A DNA stretch of 37,931 nucleotides from an uncultured Elusimicrobium sp. (GCA_900319325.1 ONOD01000010.1:1-37931), one strand, 5' to 3'. Shown: positions 16,019 through 25,576, counted from the stretch's first letter. Program-made: numbers and translations. The notes: generated from the sequence alone by a model not told the origin.

Positions 16019-16555
16019 TTATTTAGGGATGAATGTTAAAAACATTCTGTTTCCCAAGGATTGCATTTTGCCGTCCACGGTGGCAATTTCTTCCATCCGT
16101 TTGGCGGTATTGTTCAAAATTTCAATCCCAATATCTTTGTGCTGATTTTCACGTCCGTGAAACACCACCACAAAGCGCACCTGATTTTTCTTACGTAAAA
16201 ACTCTTCAATCTGGCGCATGCGTACTTCCAAATCGTGCGGCGCAATGTGCGATTTAATGCGCAGCTCTTTCATCGTCACTTTGGCCTGTTTCTTTTTCGC
16301 CTCGCTGGCTTTTTTCCCCTGTTCGTAGACATATTTGTTATAGTCTAAGATTTTGCAAACAGGCGGGTTGGCGTTGGGGGAAATTTCCACCAAATCCAAC
16401 TCTTGCTCTTTAGCTAAGCTGACGGCTTGCGTGAGAGGCAAAACACCAATCATAGATCCGTCAGAGTTAATCACGCGCACTTCTTCTGCGCGGATGTTCA
16501 TATTTCTAGGGTAGAGATCTTTTTTGTATTCTCTTCTTCTATCAAATCTAGCCAT
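16019..16555 (-). CDS. infC: Translation initiation factor IF-3
   Basis: A 178-residue protein that keeps ribosomal subunits apart and checks the start codon and initiator tRNA. The N-terminal domain shows NIRAEEVRVINSDGSMIGVLPLTQA and LDLVEISPNANPPVCKILDYNKY. The C-terminal domain shows KELRIKSHIAPHDLEVRMRQIEEFL and VRFVVVFHGRENQHKDIG. It begins with ATG here. The bases upstream (GCAGAATAATTAA) contain no clear Shine-Dalgarno sequence, which is unusual. It is the first gene of infC-rpmI-rplT, with its own strong promoter. Confidence 0.97.
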   Translation of the reverse strand: MARFDRRREYKKDLYPRNMNIRAEEVRVINSDGSMIGVLPLTQAVSLAKEQELDLVEISPNANPPVCKILDYNKYVYEQGKKASEAKKKQAKVTMKELRIKSHIAPHDLEVRMRQIEEFLRKKNQVRFVVVFHGRENQHKDIGIEILNNTAKRMEEIATVDGKMQSLGNRMFLTFIPK

Positions 16556-16573
16556 TTAATTATTCTGCGAAAA

Positions 16574-16598
16574 AAATTGCCCCTTTTTGGGACAATTT
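16574..16598 (-). terminator. Terminator lying between the infC promoter and infC
   Basis: On the minus strand AAATTGTCCC/GGGGCAATTT forms a 10-bp stem with loop AAAAA, then a T run. It is well placed to end the upstream gene (16637-17113). It begins just after the TATAAT of the infC promoter, so the infC transcript would carry only the promoter-distal part of the stem. Confidence 0.8.
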
Positions 16599-16599
16599 C

Positions 16600-16629
16600 A
16601 TTATATCACTTTAGCAATACACGTGTCAA
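16600..16629 (-). promoter_or_regulatory. Sigma-70 promoter of infC-rpmI-rplT
   Basis: On the minus strand TTGACA (16629-16624), an 18-base spacer, and TATAAT (16605-16600). Both hexamers match consensus. Confidence 0.88.
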
Positions 16630-16636
16630 TGCAAAA

Positions 16637-17113
16637 CTAGGCCTTGTCCGGCCCGGCTGTATAGAGCACATTTCCGTCCTGTGCCAACTTCCAACCTTGA
16701 ATTTTGTCATACGACAATTGCCACGTGTTATACGGATCGGTCCAGGTGGGATCGCCAGGCGTGGTTTTCAAAGTAAGCGTTATACTATCCGCCTGTCCGG
16801 GCAAAAAAACCTCGGCATGTTGCCAATTGGCGGAACGCACAACATACGCCGGCAATGCGGGGGTGCCCAATACCACTGTAGGAGCCAGGGCGGTGGCTTC
16901 TTCCCATAGGCGGATGCAATCTTGACGCACCACGCTATAGGTATACCCGGCAGAAGCAATACAGCCATGAGCATCACGGTCGTTGCCGACCAGTGGCTCG
17001 GTGGTTTTCTCTCCTACTCCCGACTCGCCGGAAGCAGGGTTAAACGGAACATATACTACGACCAATACCCCAAGTAAAATGATCGCAGCCAGAAGCAATA
17101 ATAATTTTTTCAT
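16637..17113 (-). CDS. Small secreted or membrane-anchored protein of unknown function
   Basis: A 158-residue protein with an N-terminal hydrophobic segment (about 3-23, LLLLLAAIILLGVLVVVYV) that is either a membrane anchor or a signal peptide. A short motif RDAHGCIASAGYTYSVVRQDCIRLWEEA at about 46-73 has two cysteines and resembles a Cys-containing segment found in small bacterial envelope lipoproteins. The remainder is probably beta-rich, with LPGQADSITLTLK and WQLSYDKIQGWKLAQDGNVLYTA. TATAAT (17120-17125 on the minus strand) lies six bases before ATG with no Shine-Dalgarno sequence, so the transcript is probably leaderless. I do not recognise the family with confidence. Confidence 0.7.
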   Translation of the reverse strand: MKKLLLLLAAIILLGVLVVVYVPFNPASGESGVGEKTTEPLVGNDRDAHGCIASAGYTYSVVRQDCIRLWEEATALAPTVVLGTPALPAYVVRSANWQHAEVFLPGQADSITLTLKTTPGDPTWTDPYNTWQLSYDKIQGWKLAQDGNVLYTAGPDKA

Positions 17114-17134
17114 AATTTCATTATAACAAGATTT

Positions 17135-17158
17135 GACCCCCCGAAGGGGGTCTTTTTT
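17135..17158. terminator. Terminator-like hairpin between two minus-strand genes
   Basis: GACCCCC/GGGGGTC 7-bp stem with a 4-base loop. The T run is on the plus strand, where no gene ends. On the minus strand it follows the DUF2807 gene by 9 bases but lacks a T tail, so it may only slow polymerase or protect the mRNA end. Confidence 0.55.
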
Positions 17159-17166
17159 GCATTAGA

Positions 17167-17958
17167 TTAATTTTCAAAAGCCGGTTGAATATTTTTTACA
17201 TTTCCGCTGCGCGTCAATACGGGACGCCCATGATACACAATATCCCCTTTGCCCAGCGCTTCGGCTTTCAAGGTTTGTGCGGCAAACACTTCTACTTCGC
17301 CCGAGCCATTTACCTGCACATGCGCTTGATTCGCACGCAAATCCGCCGCGTCTATTTCTTTGGAACCATTATTAACGAGTTGCGCATCTTGTGCAAACCC
17401 GGAAAATTCCATTTTTGCCTTATCAAATTGGGCGGCCTCCAATTTTTTCACCTGCAGATGTTCCAGGTCAATTTCCGCCTTGTTGGTAGCTTGTGCCCGC
17501 ACTAAATCCGCCTTAAACCAATCCCCGGTAACATAAGCTTCATCTCCGGCCGAAATGTTTACTTGGGACGTTTCAAAAGCGCTGCGCACACGCACGCGGC
17601 CCTTTCCGCGCACGGTAATGGATTGCACGTGCGGGATGCCAATGGTCACATGCAGGGAATGACTTCCTTTGATGTGTATCGGGCGCTTAAAATCAATAAC
17701 TAGCGTGCTATCTTCCACGCGAATATCCGCCAGTTCTACCAAGTTGCTTTTTCCGCTAACAGAAACACTTTGTGTGTCCCGTTGCCAGAGCTCCACTTGT
17801 ACATCCCCGCGCACATCTACCGAGGTAAACGGCATTAAATGCGTGAGCTTGTTGGAAATATACCTCCCTTCGCCACGCACGGTTTCAGCCTGCGCTACAG
17901 TGGCCAAGAATACCCCTAGCGCCGCAAAGGCCAACAATACAATTATTTTTTTGATCAT
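17167..17958 (-). CDS. Secreted DUF2807 (GIN-domain) beta-helix protein
   Basis: A 263-residue protein with a signal peptide (about 1-24, ending VAQA). The body is a DUF2807/GIN domain: FTSVDVRGDVQVELWQRDTQSVSVSGKSNLVELADIRVEDSTLVIDF near the start. A series of short beta strands follows with the recurring pattern of alternating hydrophobic residues and Gly/Asn turns (VRGKGRVRVRSAF, VNGSGEVEVFAAQ, ALGKGDIVYHGRP). These domains form beta solenoids on cell surfaces or in the periplasm; the role is unknown. The start at 17958 is set by AAGGAGGAG just upstream; the longer frame to 18015 lacks a signal peptide at its start. Confidence 0.88.
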   Translation of the reverse strand: MIKKIIVLLAFAALGVFLATVAQAETVRGEGRYISNKLTHLMPFTSVDVRGDVQVELWQRDTQSVSVSGKSNLVELADIRVEDSTLVIDFKRPIHIKGSHSLHVTIGIPHVQSITVRGKGRVRVRSAFETSQVNISAGDEAYVTGDWFKADLVRAQATNKAEIDLEHLQVKKLEAAQFDKAKMEFSGFAQDAQLVNNGSKEIDAADLRANQAHVQVNGSGEVEVFAAQTLKAEALGKGDIVYHGRPVLTRSGNVKNIQPAFEN

Positions 17959-18113
17959 ATACTCCTCCTTGTGGTGTAGGTAGCAATATCCTAACAAAGC
18001 ACCCGGCGTTTGCAAAGCTGAAAAATTAATTAGTTGGGCAATTCTCTTCGTGCATACGGTGCATAAATTTGCTAGAATAAAAATAGCTTACTCATCAATT
18101 TGTAAGGGGGCTT

Positions 18114-18524
18114 ATGAGCAATCGCAGACAAGCACGCGAATGTGCCTTGCAATCATTGTACTACGCCGATAGCGCCAACTTGGCGCCGGAAGTAACCGCC
18201 AAATACATGGCTCAATTCAAGGGCGAACTGGCCGAATGTTTTCCATTTTGTGAAGACTTGGTACACGGTACCGCCAATAACCTGGAAAAAATTGACCGGA
18301 TTGTTTCCGCGTATGCCAAAAATTGGACGATTGCCCGTATGTCTGCCGTAGACCGCTCCATTTTGCGCATGGCTACGTACGAAATGCTTTTCAGCCCGGA
18401 CAAAACCCCCGTCCCCGCTATTATAGATGAAGCCATTGAACTTGCCAAAAAATTTTCCACCGAAAATTCCAGCAAGTTTATTAACGGCTTATTAGATCAA
18501 CTGAAAAAAGAACGCAAAAAATAG
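18114..18524 (+). CDS. nusB: Transcription antitermination protein NusB
   Basis: A 136-residue all-helical RNA-binding protein that works with NusE (S10) in antitermination of rRNA operons. Family signatures are [16 protein letters not shown] at the N-terminus, [30 protein letters not shown] in the middle and [30 protein letters not shown] at the end. The Shine-Dalgarno sequence is AAGGGGG. A possible -10 (TAGAAT, 18073-18078) lies 36 bases before ATG. It shares an operon with ligA, eight bases downstream. Confidence 0.97.
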   Translation: MSNRRQARECALQSLYYADSANLAPEVTAKYMAQFKGELAECFPFCEDLVHGTANNLEKIDRIVSAYAKNWTIARMSAVDRSILRMATYEMLFSPDKTPVPAIIDEAIELAKKFSTENSSKFINGLLDQLKKERKK

Positions 18525-18532
18525 GGGTTGTT

Positions 18533-20515
18533 ATGCACCCGAAAGAAGAAATTGAACAACTTAAAAAGTTAATCAATTACCATAACAATTTGTATTACAA
18601 TTTAGACAACCCCATCTTGTCGGACACACAGTATGACGAGCTTTATAAAAAGCTTAAAGATTTAGAAGACGCTTATCCGCAGTTTCGCACTAAAAATTCC
18701 CCTACTCAGCGCGTGGGGGGTAAAGCCAGCAAAGCCTTTAGCGAAGTAACACACGCCGTGCCGATGATGTCGCTGGATAACTCTTACTCGGCCGATGACA
18801 TCCGCTCCTGGCATGAGCGCACCGCCAAGCAATTACAACGTAGCGATTTTGAAATGGTCCTGGAAGCCAAGATTGACGGGGTCTCGTGTTCGCTTACCTA
18901 CGAAAACGGACGGTTGATTCGCGCAGCAAGCCGTGGAGACGGCAAAGTAGGTGAAGACATTACCGCCAACGTACGCACAATCAAAAGCATTCCTCATGTA
19001 CTTAGCGGCAACGCTCCGCAAGGGCTTTTGGAGGTGCGCGGCGAAGTGTATTTGGACAAAAAAGATTTAGATGCCTTAAACAAAATTCAACAAACAAAAA
19101 AAGAAAACATCTTTGCCAATACGCGCAACGCGGCAGCCGGATTTTTACGTCATAAAAATACGGAGATTGTAGCGGCGCGTCCTCTGAAATTTTTTGCTCA
19201 TTCGTTTGGTGTAGGAAACATAGCTGCGGATTCGTTCAGCGGATTTATTGATCTGTGCAAAAGCTGGGGTTTTACGGTAGGGCCTGTACGCACTAAAACC
19301 AACAACATTGAAGATATCATTTCGTTCTACAATAAGTTTAGCGAGTCCCGCCACCAACTTCCGTTTGATGTTGATGGTCTAGTTGTGAAAGTAAATTCAT
19401 TTCAAGCGCAAAAGATTTTAGGTACTACCGCTAAAAGCCCGCGTTGGGCTATTGCTTTTAAATATCCGGCCCCGCAAGCTACCACACGATTAAACCATGT
19501 GATTTTTTCTGTAGGCCGCTCCGGGATTATTACCCCGGTGGCGGAATTGGAACCCGTCACGGTAGGCGGCGTTACTATTGCCAATGCCACGTTACACAAC
19601 TTTGATGAAATCAAACGGTTGGGCGTACGAATCGGAGATAGCGTAATCGTGGAACGCGCCGGCGAAGTAATCCCCAAAATTGTAAAAGTAGTAGAACAAA
19701 AAGGAACACAAGATATTCTCCCCCCCACGGTTTGCCCGGTATGTGGCGGTAAGGTGTATAAAGAAAATGAGGAAGTGGGATACTACTGCGTAAATCCGGC
19801 CTGCCCGGCACAACTGCGCGCACGGTTACTTCATTTTGCTTCACGCGATGCCATGGATATTGACGGCTTGGGTGACGTCATCATGGATCAGCTTTTAGAA
19901 CGCAAATTTGTAGCTGACTTTGCCGACATTTATAAACTTACGTTTTTTCACGTACTTAATTTAGAAAATTTTAAAGATAAAAAAGCGCAAAACCTATTAG
20001 ACTCCATTGAAGAGAGTAAACACAGGCCGCTCTCTAAACTCTTGTTTGCGTTGGGGATTCCGTTTGTGGGTGAAAAAACCGCCGAAATTTTAGCCGATCA
20101 TTTTCACACATTGGATGCGCTTAAAAATGCCACGTTGGAAGAATTGCAAGCCATCCGCGAAATAGGCGAGACGGTTTCCCAAAGCGTGTATGATTTTTTC
20201 CGCGACGGAAAAGTATGCGCACAAATTGAACTCTTGCGCCAAGAAGGACTCAATTTTACACAACCTAAAAAAGCGCTTTCCAGCCATGTATTAGAAGGCA
20301 AAACGATTGTGTTCACCGGCGAACTTACCACGTTAAAACGCAACGAGGCCGAGCAATTGGCTAAAGAGTACGGCGGCTACGCCAGCGGGAGTGTTTCCAA
20401 AAAAACGTCGTTTGTAGTAGCGGGTGAAAACGCCGGCACCAAGTTGCGTAAAGCAAAAGAGCTAGGCATTCCTGTTATTACCGAACAAGAATTTTTAAAA
20501 ATGATTGGAAGATAA
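18533..20515 (+). CDS. ligA: NAD-dependent DNA ligase LigA
   Basis: A 660-residue enzyme that seals nicks using NAD in replication and repair. Domains in order: Ia ([21 protein letters not shown], binds NMN), adenylation domain with the AMP-accepting lysine in [12 protein letters not shown], then [21 protein letters not shown], and the OB fold. A Cys4 zinc finger has [19 protein letters not shown] and [10 protein letters not shown]. Helix-hairpin-helix repeats ([21 protein letters not shown]) and a C-terminal BRCT domain ([23 protein letters not shown]) complete it. The length matches the family. Confidence 0.98.
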   Translation: MHPKEEIEQLKKLINYHNNLYYNLDNPILSDTQYDELYKKLKDLEDAYPQFRTKNSPTQRVGGKASKAFSEVTHAVPMMSLDNSYSADDIRSWHERTAKQLQRSDFEMVLEAKIDGVSCSLTYENGRLIRAASRGDGKVGEDITANVRTIKSIPHVLSGNAPQGLLEVRGEVYLDKKDLDALNKIQQTKKENIFANTRNAAAGFLRHKNTEIVAARPLKFFAHSFGVGNIAADSFSGFIDLCKSWGFTVGPVRTKTNNIEDIISFYNKFSESRHQLPFDVDGLVVKVNSFQAQKILGTTAKSPRWAIAFKYPAPQATTRLNHVIFSVGRSGIITPVAELEPVTVGGVTIANATLHNFDEIKRLGVRIGDSVIVERAGEVIPKIVKVVEQKGTQDILPPTVCPVCGGKVYKENEEVGYYCVNPACPAQLRARLLHFASRDAMDIDGLGDVIMDQLLERKFVADFADIYKLTFFHVLNLENFKDKKAQNLLDSIEESKHRPLSKLLFALGIPFVGEKTAEILADHFHTLDALKNATLEELQAIREIGETVSQSVYDFFRDGKVCAQIELLRQEGLNFTQPKKALSSHVLEGKTIVFTGELTTLKRNEAEQLAKEYGGYASGSVSKKTSFVVAGENAGTKLRKAKELGIPVITEQEFLKMIGR

Positions 20516-20516
20516 C

Positions 20517-20549
20517 AAAAACTCCCTACATTCAACGCGGGGAGTTTTT
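20517..20549. terminator. Bidirectional terminator between ligA and the TPR gene
   Basis: AAAAACTCCC/GGGAGTTTTT stem with a loop of about 13 bases; A and T runs flank it, so it can serve both converging genes. Confidence 0.85.
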
Positions 20550-20556
20550 AAATTTT

Positions 20557-21915
20557 TTACTCTTCCGTCAGGGTTAAATTTCCATCACTCAGACAGATTG
20601 TATAATTGTATAATTTATGATATTCCACCGTCTGATTTTTGGGAACTTCTATTTTGGGATTGCGTTTGTGACGCGATAACATTACGTAATAATACGGGAC
20701 CGTCTTCAAATCTTTATTGCTCTTCGTAAGAACAAAATAACGATGCTGTTTCTTGGCAACGGTCAAGTAGTACACGCCTAAATCTTTTTGAAGTGTTTCT
20801 TCGGAACACATTGTTTCCGTTTCCAACATCTTCAGCTCCGCGCGGGAAATCTCCATATATCCTTTTTGCTCAAGTATTTTGGCGCGTTGATTGGCCTGTT
20901 TAATTTCGTTCTGCGTAAGGGGCACTGCCTGATTGGGCAGCAAATACTCTTTTTTGCCTTTTAGGGCTTGCGTATATACATAAAAGCCTTCTTCGGTAAG
21001 GGTACTGTCTTGCGTAAATAACGGCCTGCCCTGCTTGTCCCGCAAAGAAAACACGTCTTGTATGGGAACATTTAATTTTTGGAACACGGCTACGGCATCT
21101 TGTCCCATGCTTTTTTGCAAGGCATTGTATCCGTTTAGAGTTAACATATCGCGTGCAAAGTCATTATCTTTGTTAAGTGTAACAATATAATCTTTTGTAT
21201 GCGCGGCACCGTATTTATTTTTAAGGTATTCCACCCCCAGGCGCTGTTCAGCCTGGTGAATTTTGGCAAATAATTCACGGTCTTTGTCGGTAAGTTCGGT
21301 TACTTCCGGCTTGATAGCATACCGTTGTTTAAGTGCGGTTAACATGTCTGCATCTGTTAAGTATTCCGGCTCTAAATTAATCAACCGTTGGCGGGCAATG
21401 GTATTGAGGGGTTCTACCGCCAAACCCGCTTGATAAGCATCCGCCGCGCCGGAAACATTCCCTTGGGCTTCTAAAATAATCCCTTTCCCAATCAGCGAAT
21501 TGACATTCGCCGGATTATATTGAAGCGACTTTTGATACATATTAAGCGCACTTTTTTGATCTTGTTTTCTGAGGAAAATATCCCCTAACATGGAATACGT
21601 GTAAGACCAATAGGGGCTGGTGCGCTTCATGTTTTTTAATGCTGCCGAAAAATGTTCTTGAGCCAACGACAACTTATCCTCAGTAAGATAAACGCCCGCT
21701 AAAGAAAGATGCGCTTCCACATTGTTTTCATCAAAAGAAAGACAACGCTCAAAGGTTTTAGCCGCTTGCGCATATTGCGCTTGGGCATACAGGGTTTTCC
21801 CTTTTTCCAAACAACCGGACAGTGTTTTGTCCTGGGACGTTTGTGCCACTAACGTTGTGGCTAGCAGGGGGAGAAGGACACATCCGTTTCTAAAAAAGTG
21901 TTTTAATAAGGGCAT
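20557..21915 (-). CDS. Secreted TPR protein of unknown function
   Basis: A 452-residue protein with a signal peptide (about 1-25, ending TLVAQ). Tetratricopeptide repeats fill about residues 28-190: LEKGKTLYAQAQYAQAAKTFERCLSFDENNVEAHLSLAGVYL, then WSYTYSMLGDIFLRKQDQKSALNMYQKSLQYNPANVNSLIGKGIIL and GAADAYQAGLAVEPLN. The C-terminal half (about 200-452) has no family that I recognise. TPR arrays bind other proteins, and the signal peptide puts this one in the periplasm. Its start overlaps the end of the synthase gene by 26 bases, so it is the last gene of a coupled minus-strand operon. Confidence 0.85.
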   Translation of the reverse strand: MPLLKHFFRNGCVLLPLLATTLVAQTSQDKTLSGCLEKGKTLYAQAQYAQAAKTFERCLSFDENNVEAHLSLAGVYLTEDKLSLAQEHFSAALKNMKRTSPYWSYTYSMLGDIFLRKQDQKSALNMYQKSLQYNPANVNSLIGKGIILEAQGNVSGAADAYQAGLAVEPLNTIARQRLINLEPEYLTDADMLTALKQRYAIKPEVTELTDKDRELFAKIHQAEQRLGVEYLKNKYGAAHTKDYIVTLNKDNDFARDMLTLNGYNALQKSMGQDAVAVFQKLNVPIQDVFSLRDKQGRPLFTQDSTLTEEGFYVYTQALKGKKEYLLPNQAVPLTQNEIKQANQRAKILEQKGYMEISRAELKMLETETMCSEETLQKDLGVYYLTVAKKQHRYFVLTKSNKDLKTVPYYYVMLSRHKRNPKIEVPKNQTVEYHKLYNYTICLSDGNLTLTEE

Positions 21916-22687
21916 AACCTACCATTTTTATTTTTTCAAATTTTGTCAGTTTAACAGGAGTCAGCTCCGCAAAACCGCTTTCTTCTATTTTAGCAAGATT
22001 TTTTTGATAAACATACCCCATTACACGGCAAGGGAGTATTTTTGTTGGCCAAAAATCATCCATTAACTGAAAAGCCAATTGATATTGTTCTTTTGCTTTG
22101 TAAGCTAATTGCTTTCGCAAATTTACAAGCTGTTCTGTATTCTTGTTTTCTAAAATTTCTTGCGCGGTTACTGGGCCGGGCAAATAGACTCGTCCTAATT
22201 TAGCATCTTCTTGCACATCACGCACAATATTCGTCAGCTGCACGGCGCTCCCGAGCGCTTGCGCCAAGGAGGAGGCTTCTTCCCCATGAACCCCCAAAAT
22301 ATCAAGGGTGGCCTTCCCTACAATTACCGCCACCCGGTAGATGTACCACTGCAGGGCTTCTTCTGTGGGATACTGCTTTTGGTCCAAGTCGGCCTGCATC
22401 CCTTCCAGCAAAAGAAAAAAACGATCTTTTGGAATCTGGAACGTGCGCACATCCTCTACCAACTCTTTTCCCCACGTAGTTTTAGGGGCGCCCAAATAAA
22501 TAAATTCTATTTCTTTTTTCAGCTCTTTTAGCGCTTGCTGCGGATCTTTTTGCGTAGGTTCATCTACCACGTCATCCGCAATTCTACAAAAAGCATAATA
22601 ATGAGCCAACGCTTGGCGTTTGCGTTTGCCTAAGAAGAAAAATGCCGGCCCAAAACTAGATTTTTTGTAGGCTTCTTGCGCGTTCAT
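21890..22687 (-). CDS. Squalene/phytoene synthase family protein (HpnD- or CrtB-like)
   Basis: A 265-residue head-to-head prenyl synthase. Both aspartate-rich motifs are present: YYAFCRIADDVVDEP (DDxVDE) and QLTNIVRDVQEDAKLGRVYLP (DVxxD with the conserved GRVYLP). The family couples two farnesyl or geranylgeranyl diphosphates to presqualene or phytoene. The motif layout fits the bacterial HpnD/CrtB group. No desaturase, cyclase or second synthase is nearby, so the product cannot be told. It starts inside the end of the pantothenate kinase gene (4-base overlap) and overlaps the TPR gene downstream. Confidence 0.88.
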   Translation of the reverse strand: MNAQEAYKKSSFGPAFFFLGKRKRQALAHYYAFCRIADDVVDEPTQKDPQQALKELKKEIEFIYLGAPKTTWGKELVEDVRTFQIPKDRFFLLLEGMQADLDQKQYPTEEALQWYIYRVAVIVGKATLDILGVHGEEASSLAQALGSAVQLTNIVRDVQEDAKLGRVYLPGPVTAQEILENKNTEQLVNLRKQLAYKAKEQYQLAFQLMDDFWPTKILPCRVMGYVYQKNLAKIEESGFAELTPVKLTKFEKIKMVGYALIKTLF

Positions 22688-23523
22688 TTGTTTTTTCCTT
22701 TTTTACGCAAGTAAGACAGCGCCGCCCCGGTAGCCGTGGCATAAATAGAATTTTCAGGGATAATAAAATTTATCCCGTGCATTGTATGCAACATTTGAAA
22801 TACTTTTTTGGCCGACGGCACTTGTGAAAGGGTGCCTGTTAAGATGACATTTTTCATCTCCTCGTTTCGGCAAGCGAACACGGCCAACATCCCAACGGTT
22901 TGAAATACCATATTCAGTACGCCTGCCGCTAAATCTGCCGAAGAAACCCCATCTTCCATTTTCCCAAAATTGGCTGCCGTAATTTCTTTGGTCAAGGTAG
23001 AAATGGCACGGGATGAAATATCCCCGATATTCAAATCTACTTTGTTAAGCTGGCCTTTTTCCGCCATGGAAATTAATGTCTGGAAAGATTTTACCCCGCA
23101 AAGTTTTCCGCCCAGACCCAGCACCGTGCCTCCACCTACACCGGATCCCCCGATGTGCACAATGCCGTTTTTGCCGGCACGCACAAACGCGGTACCGGTT
23201 CCCATGCTTACAATGAGCCCTTCCCTTTTGTTGGAAAGAGCCAGCCCGCCTAAGCCGATAGCCTTAAATTCATCTACGGTAGCGGTTGGAATCCCATACA
23301 CTTTTTTCTTGAATAGTGCAGACCCGACCCCCGTTAAAATAATTTGTTCCACTTCGGTTAAAGAAAGGCTGTGTTCGTTAATAAATTTACCGAGCGCACC
23401 GTAGGCCGAGGTAACAGGATCAGCCGCTTCTACTTTGAGCATGCCGACCAGTTTTGCTTGATCGGTATATCCTACAATTTTGGTGGTAGAACCGCCTACA
23501 TCTATTCCAATAATAACGCTCAT
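22684..23523 (-). CDS. coaW: Type II pantothenate kinase
   Basis: A 279-residue enzyme for the first step of coenzyme A synthesis, phosphorylation of pantothenate. It has an actin-like ATPase fold: IIGIDVGGSTTKIVGY (phosphate 1), GVGSALF, TVDEFKAIGLGGLAL with the family glutamate, and IVSMGTGTAFVRA. IGGSGVGGGTVLGLGGKL and the late adenosine motif VILTGTLSQVPSAK follow. This pattern is that of the staphylococcal and eukaryote-like type II kinases rather than CoaA or CoaX. It overlaps the M3 peptidase stop by 4 bases and the synthase start by 4 bases, indicating tight coupling. Confidence 0.88.
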   Translation of the reverse strand: MSVIIGIDVGGSTTKIVGYTDQAKLVGMLKVEAADPVTSAYGALGKFINEHSLSLTEVEQIILTGVGSALFKKKVYGIPTATVDEFKAIGLGGLALSNKREGLIVSMGTGTAFVRAGKNGIVHIGGSGVGGGTVLGLGGKLCGVKSFQTLISMAEKGQLNKVDLNIGDISSRAISTLTKEITAANFGKMEDGVSSADLAAGVLNMVFQTVGMLAVFACRNEEMKNVILTGTLSQVPSAKKVFQMLHTMHGINFIIPENSIYATATGAALSYLRKKGKNK

Positions 23524-25464
23524 TTTTCCTCCAAGCCGATGGATTTTAAGAACGGGCCGTTGTTTGCGGGGCGACCTAAGAAATTTTCCACTAATTTTTC
23601 TTCGTCTTCGCTGCCGCCTTTTTCCAAAATTTCACGGCGGAATTTAAGACCGATTTCGGGATTAAAAATTCCGTTCTTTTCAAACTCGCTAAAGAAATCT
23701 TCTGCAATTACTTCCGACCATAAATACCCATAATACCCGGCATCATAACCGCCCATAATATGCCCGAACGCCGCTTGCGGAATCGTGTTTTTGGTAAGCG
23801 GCAAAGCGCGGATTTTTTTGGTTAAATCAAAATATAGTTTGGTGCTGTCCGGCGTTTTGGCGGCCGTATGTAACGTCATATCATACTGGGCAAAAAAGTT
23901 TTGCCGCAAGTAGGCACCGCCCGAACCAAAGTTTTTGGCCTTAAGCATACGCGCAATCAATTCATCCGGGAGCGCTTCCCCCGTCTTGTAATGTTTGCTG
24001 ATTTGCTTGAGTACCGTCGGGTTCCAAACCCAGCGTTCCAGCATTTGGCTGGGGGCTTCCACAAAATCCCAACTTACGCTAGTGCCGCTAAATGCTTTGT
24101 ATTTGGACTTGGTAAGCGCATTGTGCAGCACGTGTCCAAATTCGTGAAACAACGTTTCCACTTCCCCGTGTTTGAGCAAAGAGGGCGTATCTTTGGAAGG
24201 TTTATTTAAGTTGGCAACAATAGCTACAAACGGCAGCTGATAGGTGCCGTCCTCTTTTTCATATCCTTCCACCAAATCAAAACATGCGGCATGTTTATAT
24301 TTGCCTTCGCGCGGATACAAATCCATATAGAAATACGCTACCGGCGCGCCGCTTTGTTTATCTTTGATTAAAAAAGCTTTTACGTCTTCATGCCACACGG
24401 GGATATTTACCGGTTCAAACGTAATACCAAACACGCCGCCAAACAAAGAAAGCATTCCGTCAATCACTACTTGAGAGGGAAAATATTCTTTAATTTTTTC
24501 GCTGTCTAGTTGCAAATTTTCCTTGCGATATTTGTTGGACCAATAACCCGATTCCCACGGATAGATCGTGCGGGATTTTTTGCCGGTTTGCTCGTTTTTG
24601 TAAGCAATCAAAAATTTATCCTCGGCTTTGCCCATGGGTTTTAATTTTTTTTGCAAGTCTTTCAAAAAAGCCATTACCGTTTTAGGATTTTTGGCCATGC
24701 GGTTTTCTAATTTAAGATCCGCGTGCGTTTTGTACCCCAACAGTTGTGCAATTTGCCGACGGAGAGTGATGGTTTTTTCCAAGAGTTCCACATTTTGTTC
24801 TCCGCCACGGCGGTTGTATTTGTATTCAAGCGCTTTGCGCGCTTCGTCGTCATCTGCGTTAAGCATAAAAGGCACATAATCGGGGTAATCAAGCGTGACT
24901 AAATAATTGCCGTTGGCGGTTTTTTCCAGCTTACCGATGTAATCTTCGCCTAATCCTTTTAGCTGTTCGCGGGTTACTTCCAGCGGGTCTTTATATTCTT
25001 GAATGTTTTTATCAAAATTGATGACATGTTGGGCTTCTTCCTTATTAAGCGCTTTGAATTTTTCTAAATCTTCATCGCTAAGATCCATCCCGCTATGTTT
25101 AAAACCAATGAGCATTTCTTTAACAAGTTTTGCTTCCACCGGGCCCAGCTTGGGGTTCGTGTCCGTATATTCTTTGATGGCTTTGTAAAAATCCGCTCAT
25201 TCCCAGGGCTTCGCTGTATTTATCAAAGGCTTTTTCGTACCCTAAGATTGTATTTTCAAACGTGCGCTTGTCGGCGGGGATTGCAATTAAATCTGCCAGG
25301 TCCTTTTCCAGTTGCGCGCGGGCGGCGGTTTCGGCAGGGGCTAAGTCCTCGGCTTTGTAATTAAAATGAAGGACTCCCTCTTTATTAAACATACTTGGCA
25401 TAGCAAAAACCCCCGTAGATAAAAATAGCAAAAAACAGATGAGTATCGTCTTATAATTCGTCAT
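23520..25464 (-). pseudogene. M3-family zinc oligopeptidase, interrupted by a frame-changing deletion
   Basis: Secreted oligopeptidase of the thimet/Dcp type. The 5' part (25464 to about 25196) has a signal peptide and FNYKAEDLAPAETAARAQLEKDLADL, ending ...SEALGMSGFL. The 3' part (about 25196 to 23520) continues in another frame from ADFYKAIKEYTDTNPKLG. It carries the zinc site ETLFHEFGHVLHNAL (HExxH) and the usual C-terminal MGGYDAGYYGYLWSEV. In intact relatives roughly 40 residues lie between these points. The junction is an 11-base string (25186-25196) that encodes GFL in one frame and DFY in the other, as expected for a deletion between short direct repeats. A second ATG at 25464 fits a leaderless start (TATGAT at 25471-25476). 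The catalytic domain would not be made from the first start; assembly error is the alternative. Confidence 0.82.
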
Positions 25465-25500
25465 ACTCATATCATAGCATTTTGAGACCCAAAAATATTA

Positions 25501-25529
25501 TTTACAAACCGGCTTATTTGTTATAATAT
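25501..25529 (+). promoter_or_regulatory. Promoter of the arginine decarboxylase-agmatinase operon
   Basis: TTTACA at 25501-25506, 17-base spacer, TAATAT at 25524-25529. The leader to ATG is about 40 bases and includes AAAGGA, 17 bases before the start codon, which is rather far. Confidence 0.55.
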
Positions 25530-25576
25530 ATACATACTCAAAATATCTTAAAAGGAATGAGTGGAAAAAAATAACC

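Noticed and set aside
17146-17160. GGGTCTTTTTT resembling an RGGTC box
   Set aside because: It belongs to a GACCCCC/GGGGGTC hairpin, lacks the CC end of the box, and has no -10 hexamer at 23 bp.
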